IMG/VR virus record: IMGVR_UViG_3300015024_000034
Coordinates: 1 to 23,535 of that record
Length of the DNA stretch: 23,535 bases
Origin: a virus
Direction: 5' to 3' (one strand)
Positions 15,646-21,817 of the stretch are shown piece after piece. Made by a program: the position numbers and the translations under genes. Each line of letters opens with the position of its first letter. The stretch's first letter is position 1. The notes under the pieces are model-generated. The model was not told the DNA's origin. It searched no databases and saw only the letters and a program-made list of their open reading frames with translations.

Positions 15646-16134
15646 TTAAGCTGGGAGGTTAAGTTCTACAATCGCGACACCACCGGTGGCGGCTGAGCCA
15701 GCGAAAACAGCGCCCATCACTTGCGCCGCACTAGCCGTATCGGCAGAAGTACGGAAAGCACCAAGCTGCGATCCGCCAGCGCCCGATGCGAAGCGAACGA
15801 AAACAGGGCTACCCGCCGTAACGGATTCTTCGACCTTGACCCACATCCGGCCCTTACGAAGAAGTGGGATGTCCTTGCCCATAGGGTAGTTCGACACGCC
15901 AGTGCCGAGCGCTTGTTCGTTCGTATGGGAAAGAACGGAAACGCCGATGATCTTAGCCACGTCGCCGGACGAGCTAGGAAGCTTACATTCACTGTCGGCT
16001 ACGCCGCGGCAGAGAGCGACGCCGTAAGGAACGACTTCGGTCGGGTCCACTGCCGAAACAATATCATTAGGGCCCATATCGTAAAGACCGCCGCCTTGCG
16101 CCGCAGCCTGATTAATCGAGTAAGAAGTTTGCAT
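15646..16134 (-). CDS. Capsid cement / decoration protein
   Basis: This 162-residue beta-rich protein lies between the protease and the capsid. It matches the pattern of Gp24-like structural cement proteins: an N-terminal MQTSYSINQAAAQGG, VVPYGVALCRG, IIGVSVLSHTNEQ, then YPMGKDIPLLRKGRMWVKVEESVTAGSPVFVRF and a Gly/Ala-rich end. Such proteins bind the outside of the capsid and stabilise it after expansion. The family identification rests on the KGRMWVKVEESV-type segment and the location. Confidence 0.85.
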   Translation of the reverse strand: MQTSYSINQAAAQGGGLYDMGPNDIVSAVDPTEVVPYGVALCRGVADSECKLPSSSGDVAKIIGVSVLSHTNEQALGTGVSNYPMGKDIPLLRKGRMWVKVEESVTAGSPVFVRFASGAGGSQLGAFRTSADTASAAQVMGAVFAGSAATGGVAIVELNLPA

Positions 16135-16160
16135 GATTATATACCTTTCGTTTCTCTTTG

Positions 16161-16859
16161 TTATTTCTTCTGACTGGAATCAGGACGCTTGTAAGCGTTT
16201 TTTGATTCTTCCATCATTTTTAGGCGAGCCGCTTCGGAATCAGGTTTGTCGTTCGCCGAGTCCTTGCGCGTATTAACGATCTGGGAACCCATTCCCCGGC
16301 GGTCGCTAATAACTTTGTCGAGGCTCTCTTCGATATGATCGTAGCGAGCGTTCAAATATTCATCAGACTTACCCGCGAGATTCTTCTCCGGGCTATCGGC
16401 CTTGATGATTTCTTTCTTGATGTCCATATCGGTCATTTCGTCGAGCTTCGTATCGCTCGGAAGTTTCCGGGAAGCTACGGAGAGAACGCGCATGCGCGCC
16501 GTTACAGCGGCATGTAGGTTCTTAGCGTCGTACAATTCGCTCTGGCTTAAACGAAGTTTCGTTATCTCGGACTCGAGAGAATCGGCTTTCGCTTGCGCGG
16601 CGTCCTTCTCTTTTTTAACCGACTCGAGAGTTTCTTTGTTCTCCGGATCGGCTGCGTCCTTTTCCTTTTTCTCTACTTCAGGAGATTCGGATTTCTCTTC
16701 TTCGGCAGAACCTTCTGCGGGCTTCGCCGCTTTAAAAGCGTCGAGCTGCTTAGTCATGGCGTCCATCTGCTCTGACATATCCTTCATATTAGATTCGTGA
16801 GCCTCCATGAGTTCCGGACTCGCGTCGTATTCTTTATCTTTGATCTTAATCATTCCCAT
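16161..16859 (-). CDS. Scaffold protein from internal start (predicted)
   Basis: The protease gene contains an internal in-frame ATG at 16857..16859 (Met195), preceded by AAGGAGAG with 7 bases between the site and the ATG. This is a stronger ribosome site than most in the window. Translation from it gives 232 residues: a short lead (MGMIKIKDKEYDAS), a long acidic coiled-coil-like helix region rich in Glu, Lys and Ala, and a basic C-terminus (KNAYKRPDSSQKK). A scaffold made from an internal start in the protease gene is known in other phages (lambda C/Nu3). The prediction is inference from the ribosome site and composition. Confidence 0.65.
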   Translation of the reverse strand: MGMIKIKDKEYDASPELMEAHESNMKDMSEQMDAMTKQLDAFKAAKPAEGSAEEEKSESPEVEKKEKDAADPENKETLESVKKEKDAAQAKADSLESEITKLRLSQSELYDAKNLHAAVTARMRVLSVASRKLPSDTKLDEMTDMDIKKEIIKADSPEKNLAGKSDEYLNARYDHIEESLDKVISDRRGMGSQIVNTRKDSANDKPDSEAARLKMMEESKNAYKRPDSSQKK

Positions 16860-17441
16860 TTTAGGACTCTCCTTCGTTTTTTCCGTTTCCGTTATCATTT
16901 CGCCCTCGTCGGCATCGAGACGCAGCTTTACTTCCGGGCCAGCTCGCCCACGGGGGACAATCGCCAAATGATTATAGACGATGTTCCGTTGAATCACGTC
17001 GTATGCCTCGCCCTCGTAGATCCCAGGCGAAACTTCGTGGTCACAGGTATAGCCGCAGGATACTTCCTGCATTCCGTTTTCGGCTTGATCCATGGTGCCC
17101 TGATCAAAAACCGTTACATAGACCTGAACAAACTTTTCATCTACGCGCTCTACAATATCGCCAGTAAAGCCGATGGTGTAAGCCTTCGCGTTCTTAGGAT
17201 CTAAAAAGCCTGGCTTTGGATGAAGGTTCGTTACAGGCACGTTAGCAAGCGTCGCCATGGAGGCGGCGTTAAAGACTTCTTCCGCCGGGCGATACTCGCT
17301 GATAACTTTCCCGTCACCCGTGAGGTACTTAAATACGCCGGTACGGGTAGCGAACGCGGGAGCGCGAAGAAACCCTTGCTGAGTCTTTTCCGCTTTCCGT
17401 AGCTCCGTCCTATCGATCCGTCGAAGGTTCTTAGTCGTCAT
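16161..17441 (-). CDS. DUF2213 prohead protease fused to scaffold
   Basis: The N-terminal 175 residues of this 426-residue protein are a DUF2213 domain. They include GFLRAPAFATRTGVFKYL, ASMATLANVPVTNLHP, MQEVSCGYTCDHE and VYNHLAIVPRGRAGPEV. By analogy with HK97-type prohead proteases, His74 (NLHP) and Ser128 (EVSCGY) are the best candidates for the catalytic pair; this is inferred. Residues about 195 to 426 are hydrophilic and coiled-coil-like, typical of internal scaffold. The protein should act inside the prohead and then cleave itself and other head proteins. It is separated by 39 bases from the head morphogenesis gene. Confidence 0.88.
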   Translation of the reverse strand: MTTKNLRRIDRTELRKAEKTQQGFLRAPAFATRTGVFKYLTGDGKVISEYRPAEEVFNAASMATLANVPVTNLHPKPGFLDPKNAKAYTIGFTGDIVERVDEKFVQVYVTVFDQGTMDQAENGMQEVSCGYTCDHEVSPGIYEGEAYDVIQRNIVYNHLAIVPRGRAGPEVKLRLDADEGEMITETEKTKESPKMGMIKIKDKEYDASPELMEAHESNMKDMSEQMDAMTKQLDAFKAAKPAEGSAEEEKSESPEVEKKEKDAADPENKETLESVKKEKDAAQAKADSLESEITKLRLSQSELYDAKNLHAAVTARMRVLSVASRKLPSDTKLDEMTDMDIKKEIIKADSPEKNLAGKSDEYLNARYDHIEESLDKVISDRRGMGSQIVNTRKDSANDKPDSEAARLKMMEESKNAYKRPDSSQKK

Positions 17442-17480
17442 CGTTCCTTAATAATCTGCTTATTGAATTAAATTCACAAA

Positions 17481-19199
17481 TCAGCCGCCCGAATCGAAGA
17501 TGTCATCTAGGACGGGCTCGGCCCAGCACCGGCAGTTGCTTACGAGTTGGTTATTCGCTAGATAGACACCAGTTTCCGTCTCGAAATTATAAACGAACCC
17601 CTCGTAGGCATCATTTTTATGGCTCTTCACGCGAACCGATTTCAAAAAGGCCAAGTTCCCTGGAATAAAATACAACTCGACCCCAAAGAGGTCGCCACGG
17701 CGTACGAGCTCGGAGAGAGCGAGAACGCCATCGCTAAACGTCTTAGAGTCAATCGCACTACCATTCGAAATCGTCTGCTCGAAGCGGGTGTTAAAATCAG
17801 AGGTCACTCTGAAGCGGAAAAGTTTAAGTGGTCGCGTATGAACAAGAGGCAGCGCGCGCTCCAAGTCGCCCCCGCTCACCGAGCCTCCACCGGACGTAAG
17901 CGCCTCGATAGCGAAGCGTTCAAAATTGCCAGGACCAAACAGGGCACCCGATGCTACGTCGGAAAGTTCGAGAAAGAGCTTCAGGATTTTATCGAAGGAA
18001 ACGGAATCAGGTGTAATCCCCAAGCCGTAGTGGGCCCTTACAGTATTGACCTCTTGTGTAGAACCGTCGCCGTGGAATTGCTCATTGATGCCTGCGACCC
18101 TTTGAGCCGTCCCAACGACCGAAAAAAGATCGAACATCTTCTCAGCAGTGGTTACAAGGTTCTCTACTTTTGCGCCCGACGCGTTTCCGACATTAACGGA
18201 TTGGCTCTCGAACAACTCGTCGCCGATCTGCAAGTCCTTCAGAAACTTCCACCCGGCCTTGGTGAGTACAGGATGATTAGGAGTTCCAGTCACTATCCGG
18301 GAGGATTCCGTACCGATCGACACGACCTGGCCGGTGTACTTGCGGCGAAATGCCGAAATACCAGAGCTTAGAAGCTGAATTTCGGTTTCAGGTAGAAAGC
18401 ACATAATGTCTTCGCCGGGTGAGCCGGTATCCATCGGCGGGTCTTCCCATTCGAACTTCTTTCCCTCTTTTTCCGCGTGTGAATCTCTGACCCGATCATC
18501 GAGCGAGGTTCGCCACACGTATTCGGTAACTCCAAGGTTCGTCTGTCTCTCTTCGGTCAATTGCCCGTTAAGTTTATTAACTTGATCGCGTGCGATTCGT
18601 TCCGCGTTCCATTCGGACGTTCCGTAACTCTCTTCTAGGTCCGCCGCGATCTCTTCCCATCTTAACCCATCGGTAAAACCGTCGAATACTTTCGACTGAA
18701 CGTCGTTAAGGTAACGCTCCGGGATCGTTTTAATGAGCCTAACATTATCGAAGGAAAAGGCTCTAATCCGGTCCTCTAGCTTCGAGTCGTCGATGAATAC
18801 GTCTACGCCGAGAACACTAGCGATCTGGCTAGTAAGGTTTTCTTTATTCAGTCCGGCAACTTCGAGCCCGATTCCGCTCGCGATGTTATCGAGTTCTTTG
18901 TCCGTGTACGTCTTATAAAAAAAAGCGCGGATCGATTCGAAGTCCCCGAAGAGATCGCCCATTAAGTCGTCATTTTTTGCCCGGTGAAAGAACTTCGGAG
19001 CCTGAGTACTGTAGTGTGCGAGTTTTGATACAAGTCTTTCGTCGACGCGGGCCTTTAGGAACCGAAGCATTACTAGTAGTTTTCTTAGGTACTGGCGCTC
19101 TAAACCTTTAAAAGATTTCGGGCGCGGTGGTCTGCGAAGCCTAGCGGGCCGCCCGCCGTTTCTCCGAACAAGGTTCTTAAGCGACACTGCGGGATTCAT
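17481..19199 (-). CDS. Phage head morphogenesis (SPP1 gp7 / Mu F-like) protein interrupted by an intein
   Basis: The precursor is 572 residues: N-extein 1 to 266, intein 267 to 555, C-extein 556 to 572. The joined extein would be 283 residues. It is basic at the start, helical in the middle (SEWNAERIARDQVNKLNGQLTEERQ, VTEYVWRTSLDDRVRDSHAEKEGKKFEW), and has the family's end motif PGEDIM joined to CRCWAEPVLDD. This minor head protein sits inside or at the portal of the capsid and is needed for assembly. The ATG at 19199 abuts the portal stop (TAG then ATG). The intein must be removed to restore the conserved PGED-x-x-CRC motif. Confidence 0.9.
   Translation of the reverse strand: MNPAVSLKNLVRRNGGRPARLRRPPRPKSFKGLERQYLRKLLVMLRFLKARVDERLVSKLAHYSTQAPKFFHRAKNDDLMGDLFGDFESIRAFFYKTYTDKELDNIASGIGLEVAGLNKENLTSQIASVLGVDVFIDDSKLEDRIRAFSFDNVRLIKTIPERYLNDVQSKVFDGFTDGLRWEEIAADLEESYGTSEWNAERIARDQVNKLNGQLTEERQTNLGVTEYVWRTSLDDRVRDSHAEKEGKKFEWEDPPMDTGSPGEDIMCFLPETEIQLLSSGISAFRRKYTGQVVSIGTESSRIVTGTPNHPVLTKAGWKFLKDLQIGDELFESQSVNVGNASGAKVENLVTTAEKMFDLFSVVGTAQRVAGINEQFHGDGSTQEVNTVRAHYGLGITPDSVSFDKILKLFLELSDVASGALFGPGNFERFAIEALTSGGGSVSGGDLERALPLVHTRPLKLFRFRVTSDFNTRFEQTISNGSAIDSKTFSDGVLALSELVRRGDLFGVELYFIPGNLAFLKSVRVKSHKNDAYEGFVYNFETETGVYLANNQLVSNCRCWAEPVLDDIFDSGG
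17535..18401 (-). mobile_element. Intein (Hint domain) in the head morphogenesis gene
   Basis: The 289-residue intein starts at Cys267 (CFLPETEIQLL, block A) and has the block B motif TPNHPVLTKAGW (T306, H309), followed by KFLKDLQIGDEL. The C-terminal blocks F and G are FVYNFETETGVYLANNQLVSN with terminal Asn555 and Cys556 as the first C-extein residue. All nucleophiles for cis-splicing are present. The penultimate residue is Ser instead of the usual His. The roughly 180-residue linker between the splicing halves contains no LAGLIDADG or HNH motif on the sense strand. Instead it overlaps a nuclease gene on the other strand. Splicing is predicted but not shown. Confidence 0.93.
17619..18371 (+). 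CDS. HTH plus Vsr/EDxHD-like homing endonuclease, antisense inside the intein
   Basis: This 250-residue protein is the only convincing plus-strand gene. Residues 21 to 66 form an HTH-like specificity domain (VATAYELGESENAIAKRLRV, TTIRNRLLEAGVKIRGHSEA), as seen ahead of free-standing homing nucleases. Residues 117 to 186 resemble the Vsr-like / EDxHD fold: E118 or E120 in FEKELQDFIEGNGI, D144 in GPYSIDLL, E153 in TVAVE, D167 in NDRKKIEHLLSSGYKVLYF. The usual His of HD is Asn166. The last 55 residues overlap the splicing domain and are probably not conserved. Codons are in exact opposite register to the intein. The ATG at 17619 has only a weak GTAGG site 10 bases upstream. Function is inferred. 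Confidence 0.85.
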   Translation: MALHANRFQKGQVPWNKIQLDPKEVATAYELGESENAIAKRLRVNRTTIRNRLLEAGVKIRGHSEAEKFKWSRMNKRQRALQVAPAHRASTGRKRLDSEAFKIARTKQGTRCYVGKFEKELQDFIEGNGIRCNPQAVVGPYSIDLLCRTVAVELLIDACDPLSRPNDRKKIEHLLSSGYKVLYFCARRVSDINGLALEQLVADLQVLQKLPPGLGEYRMIRSSSHYPGGFRTDRHDLAGVLAAKCRNTRA

Positions 19200-20678
19200 C
19201 TATGCTTTCGCGTCCGTGCGCGAAACGTAACCAGGCTTCGGGGTCTGTACGAACTTCTCGTTCTGCTCCTCTGCCGTACTTACGGGAGCCGGGTCAGGAT
19301 CTTCGGTTGATCCTTTAGGCGTCGGGTCTTCGGTCGTTGCCTTCGAAACACCCGACTCGGAAGCCGGGCTTGGGATTTTCCGTCTAACATCTAAATCGAT
19401 ATCCGTTTCGAGCGAGAACTTGTCCCCTCCGAAGCGAGAGTGAGCGATCTCGTCAGGGTCCACGACCCCGTTTTGAATATAAATCTGGTCCTTCTGAGCG
19501 ACGACGAGCTGCATGTCCGCTTTTTCTTTATCGCTCATCTGCCAGAGCGGAACGAAATCAAACGTGTAAGCGTCCGGGACTTCGCCTTTAGTCGGGCCGT
19601 TCTTAGAGAGTAGGATGTACCGGATCAGCTTTTCCATGACCGGACGTAAAACCAGCTTCTGTTGATTCTTAACGTGATCATACCAGCCGCGTTCTTCGCT
19701 ATCGCCGGTCGCGCCTAAGCCAGACGGTGACTCGCCTAAGATCTTTGTGTGAGGCATCCCGGATGCGACGACTAATCTTGCGCCCGCGTCTTTAAGGAGA
19801 TCCGAAACACCGCCTAGGGATTTAGAGACCTGGCTATACTGCTCGTCGCTATCGAGGACGATCGATTTAATGACCGACTTCGAATAGTTCGCGAGCTCAA
19901 GCCGAGTGCGGACGATGTCTTCTTTTCCCGAGGAAATGAGTTCGGCCAGGTTCTTGATCTGGAACACGCCGACAGAGAAGTCCTGTAGCGCCGACACGGC
20001 CGCGTCGTTTGCCGAGTTATAATTCCGGATCGCGTTTAGGGTGCGAGAAAAAACGGAATCCCCCCACCACTGGTTCTCGATAAGTAACCGGCGCGGAAGC
20101 ATCGATCCGTCGAACCTAAGTAAGCGAGAATGGTGAATGTAGCGCTCAACGAAGTCGGTCGGTTGGGAAGTTTGGAGGCGATAAATCTCGGGCATGCCGA
20201 AGTATGGTGAATCGAGATTCGAGTTAATCTGATACGGGACGAGCTCATAGCGTGAGAGAACGGTCAGGGACTTAACGTCCATGATTTTTGTCTCATCGAC
20301 CGGCTCCTGAGGATCTAGCCCGTCGTCGATCGTAACGTAAACGCCAGCGCCACCGTAGAGACGACCCCACTTCCAGCCGGTCTCGATCCGAGTGCGGGCG
20401 AGGAGCGAGTCTAACTTAGCGAGAGTCGCGCTCTCCGCGTCCTGATCCGATAACTTTAACTCAATCCATTCGCGGAGTGCGTCCTCGGGGAGAAGGTCTA
20501 CAATTTTAGCCGCCAGGTCGTCGGCTGCGTAGAGGGTCTCGGCCTCGACTTCGGACAGGCGGGTTAACTCCCAGTCATTGTTTACGCGCTTGTCCCGGTC
20601 GCGAACACCGACGCCGCTTAAAAGATTAAACCAACCGTCGAGTCGTTCTTTCGTAACCCTAGCAAACCCTTTAGCCAT
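19200..20678 (-). CDS. Portal protein (DUF1073)
   Basis: The frame is open from 20714 (TTG). The ATG at 20678 is preferred, because the sequence before it lies in an inverted repeat and MAKGFARVTKERLDGWFNLLSGVGVRDRDK is the usual family start. The protein is 492 residues. Typical DUF1073 features are LYAADDLAAKIVDLLPEDALREWIEL, WGRLYGGAGVYVTIDDG, VERYIHHSRLLRFDGSMLP, WWGDSVFSRTLNAIRNYN and LKDAGARLVVASGMPHTKILGESPSGLGATGD. The C-terminal 70 residues are Pro/Thr/Asp-rich and probably disordered. It forms the dodecameric vertex ring for DNA packaging. The terminase that would act with it is not in the window. Confidence 0.9.
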   Translation of the reverse strand: MAKGFARVTKERLDGWFNLLSGVGVRDRDKRVNNDWELTRLSEVEAETLYAADDLAAKIVDLLPEDALREWIELKLSDQDAESATLAKLDSLLARTRIETGWKWGRLYGGAGVYVTIDDGLDPQEPVDETKIMDVKSLTVLSRYELVPYQINSNLDSPYFGMPEIYRLQTSQPTDFVERYIHHSRLLRFDGSMLPRRLLIENQWWGDSVFSRTLNAIRNYNSANDAAVSALQDFSVGVFQIKNLAELISSGKEDIVRTRLELANYSKSVIKSIVLDSDEQYSQVSKSLGGVSDLLKDAGARLVVASGMPHTKILGESPSGLGATGDSEERGWYDHVKNQQKLVLRPVMEKLIRYILLSKNGPTKGEVPDAYTFDFVPLWQMSDKEKADMQLVVAQKDQIYIQNGVVDPDEIAHSRFGGDKFSLETDIDLDVRRKIPSPASESGVSKATTEDPTPKGSTEDPDPAPVSTAEEQNEKFVQTPKPGYVSRTDAKA

Positions 20679-20869
20679 ACGCGCGATTATGCGCCCTATT
20701 TTGCGCACCCGCAAAAACGCGTGAATACTAGGGAAAGCCCCCGGTTAGTCCGGAACGTCGGTTCACGTTTGGGGTTTAAGACGTGTGCTACCAGAGTTCC
20801 CGGACTAGGTCTGTCGTATTATTATCGGACCGAGCCTAGATGCTGCTTCGCTCCCGGGGGCGAGGCTAC
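20679..20869. other. Structured intergenic region before the portal gene
   Basis: This 191-base stretch has no gene. It contains a large imperfect hairpin (TAGTCCGGAAC at 746..756 pairing with GTTCCCGGACTA at 796..807 of the 20 kb block, one bulge) enclosing a second inverted repeat (CACGT/ACGTG). It also contains a 7-bp palindrome TTTTGCG-CACC-CGCAAAA at 20699..20716. An A/T-rich GATAATAAT on the minus strand (complement of 20817..20825) could be a -10 element. The region separates small genes from virion genes and could hold a late promoter or operator; this is inference. Confidence 0.6.
20699..20716. repeat. Perfect inverted repeat at the portal leader
   Basis: TTTTGCG and CGCAAAA flank a four-base CACC loop. 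It is located 21 to 38 bases upstream of the preferred portal ATG and includes the alternative TTG codon. It could act as an operator or as an mRNA hairpin near the ribosome site. Confidence 0.7.
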
Positions 20870-20880
20870 TTACCGGGAGC
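20850..20880 (-). repeat. Hairpin overlapping the stop of the 77-residue gene
   Basis: GCTCCCGG (20850..20857) and CCGGGAGC (20873..20880) pair perfectly over 8 bases with a 15-base loop that contains the TAA stop codon. There is no U-run, so it is not a classical terminator. It may protect the end of the small-gene mRNA or attenuate read-through to the portal gene. Confidence 0.6.
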
Positions 20881-21103
20881 TCTCAACTCCTGGCTCGTCT
20901 TCCTTTTCTCGTAGCTCCATCGCCCGCACTTTCGCCTCTAGCTTCGCGAGCGCCTCTTCGCAGCCGTCCGCGTGGGTCGCTTCCCTCCCGAGTTGATAAC
21001 AAGCGGCGCCGAACTCGACGAGAAGGTCTACGCGACCCGGCTTGTAATCGCGGACGAGTCTGAGCGCATAACGAATGATCGCTACTCTATCGCCTTCGTT
21101 CAC
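20870..21103 (-). CDS. Small helical protein of unknown function
   Basis: This 77-residue protein starts with GTG at 21103 and overlaps the NrdR-like gene stop (GTGA). The sequence [26 protein letters not shown] is followed by a charged helix ([22 protein letters not shown]) likely to form a coiled coil. The family is not recognised. It is the last gene of the small-gene string before the structured intergenic region. The overlap and helical pattern support a real gene. Confidence 0.65.
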   Translation of the reverse strand: MNEGDRVAIIRYALRLVRDYKPGRVDLLVEFGAACYQLGREATHADGCEEALAKLEAKVRAMELREKEDEPGVESSR

Positions 21104-21315
21104 AATTCTTTCGGTTCTTCGAACGACCCGTTATCGATGATGTTCTTAATCGCTGCGAGCGCGCGGTCATGATTATTCGGAACCAGTATCGTCTCGTAAG
21201 TCGAAAACCTTGCGCCGCAGTTAAGGCACTCGCGGCGACGGCGTGTGTGCTTTAGCTCTACCGAGTAGCGTGAATCAACGACTTGCGTATCTGCCTCACA
21301 TTTCGGGCACGTCAT
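21100..21315 (-). CDS. NrdR-like zinc ribbon protein
   Basis: This 71-residue protein resembles the N-terminal zinc ribbon of Nrd[21 protein letters not shown], then [18 protein letters not shown]. The zinc ligands are Cys3, Cys6, Cys30 and Cys33. The ATP-cone of full NrdR (about 150 residues) is missing, and only a short helical tail follows ([17 protein letters not shown]). It should bind nucleic acid. NrdR represses ribonucleotide reductase genes, but without the nucleotide-sensing cone this phage protein cannot work in the same way. It could be a transcription factor; that is inference. Overlaps with both neighbours (ATGA and GTGA) show coupling. Confidence 0.8.
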   Translation of the reverse strand: MTCPKCEADTQVVDSRYSVELKHTRRRRECLNCGARFSTYETILVPNNHDRALAAIKNIIDNGSFEEPKEL

Positions 21316-21509
21316 TGTCCTAGTGCTCGAATCGTATCGGATAATTTTAAGAGCGATTGCCTAAGAATCTCTATGTCGATTTTATCAAAGCCCGCGCTTG
21401 CCCCGGTAAGCAGTTTATACCGCTCCTCTCCCGCCTTAGGGAGTTCCATTAGGATATCGAAAGCCTTTAGTCCGAGATCGCTATAGTAATTCTGCTCTCT
21501 AACTATCAA
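21312..21509 (-). CDS. Small protein of unknown function
   Basis: This 65-residue protein has a probable TTG start at 21509 with GGGGTAATCC before it and no earlier ATG in frame. It is helical: [25 protein letters not shown], then [22 protein letters not shown]. The family is not recognised. Evidence for reality is the ATGA overlap of its stop with the next start and the compact setting. Confidence 0.55.
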   Translation of the reverse strand: MIVREQNYYSDLGLKAFDILMELPKAGEERYKLLTGASAGFDKIDIEILRQSLLKLSDTIRALGQ

Positions 21510-21521
21510 GGATTACCCCGC

Positions 21522-21698
21522 TTAATGATTCTTGCGCGTTAGTTCCTCTTTCGCAATCGCGTCGAGGCGAACGAGACAGGTCTTACAGGTTTTAGTGCGC
21601 TCCATATCTTTTAGCGGAACGATTAAGACCGAGAGCGAGTTTAGCCCACAAAACGTCATGCCGTCCGGCTTCTGAAGGTGAGCTTTGCTCGGAATCAT
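21522..21698 (-). CDS. Small cysteine (zinc-type) phage protein
   Basis: This 58-residue protein starts at the ATG in a TAATG overlap with the preceding small membrane gene. Longer forms starting further upstream would overlap two other genes and are not supported. It contains a pattern common in phages: HLQKPDGMTFCGLNS, then TKTCKTCLVRLDAI. The His, the CG cysteine and the CxxC pair could bind one zinc ion. Function is unknown; such proteins are widespread as small accessory genes. Confidence 0.7.
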   Translation of the reverse strand: MIPSKAHLQKPDGMTFCGLNSLSVLIVPLKDMERTKTCKTCLVRLDAIAKEELTRKNH

Positions 21699-21817
21699 TA
21701 TTTCCGCCCTACGCACGCGGGAGCCTGGCGCTGCCCGATTAAAATCCCTAAGCACCCACCTATGGCCCATGAAAAGACAAAGCCGAGCGAGATTAAAATC
21801 GTTGTTCTTGTATTCAT
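21698..21817 (-). CDS. Small single-helix membrane protein
   Basis: This 39-residue protein starts at the ATG of an ATGA overlap (21814..21817). It has a positively charged start (MNTRTT) and one hydrophobic helix, ILISLGFVFSWAIGGCLGIL, followed by a basic tail. Its function is unknown. Size and membrane helix are compatible with a holin-like or superinfection protein, but no lysis gene is next to it. Confidence 0.65.
   Translation of the reverse strand: MNTRTTILISLGFVFSWAIGGCLGILIGQRQAPACVGRK

Noticed and set aside
20678-20714. Upstream TTG start for the portal gene
   Set aside because: The extra 12 residues are encoded partly by a perfect inverted repeat and do not resemble a portal N-terminus; the ATG at 20678 is preferred.
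20742-20811. Possible tRNA in the intergenic region
   Set aside because: The outer stem resembles an acceptor stem, but the element is about 62 bases long, lacks a proper seven-base anticodon loop and a GTTC-type T arm, and has no D arm.
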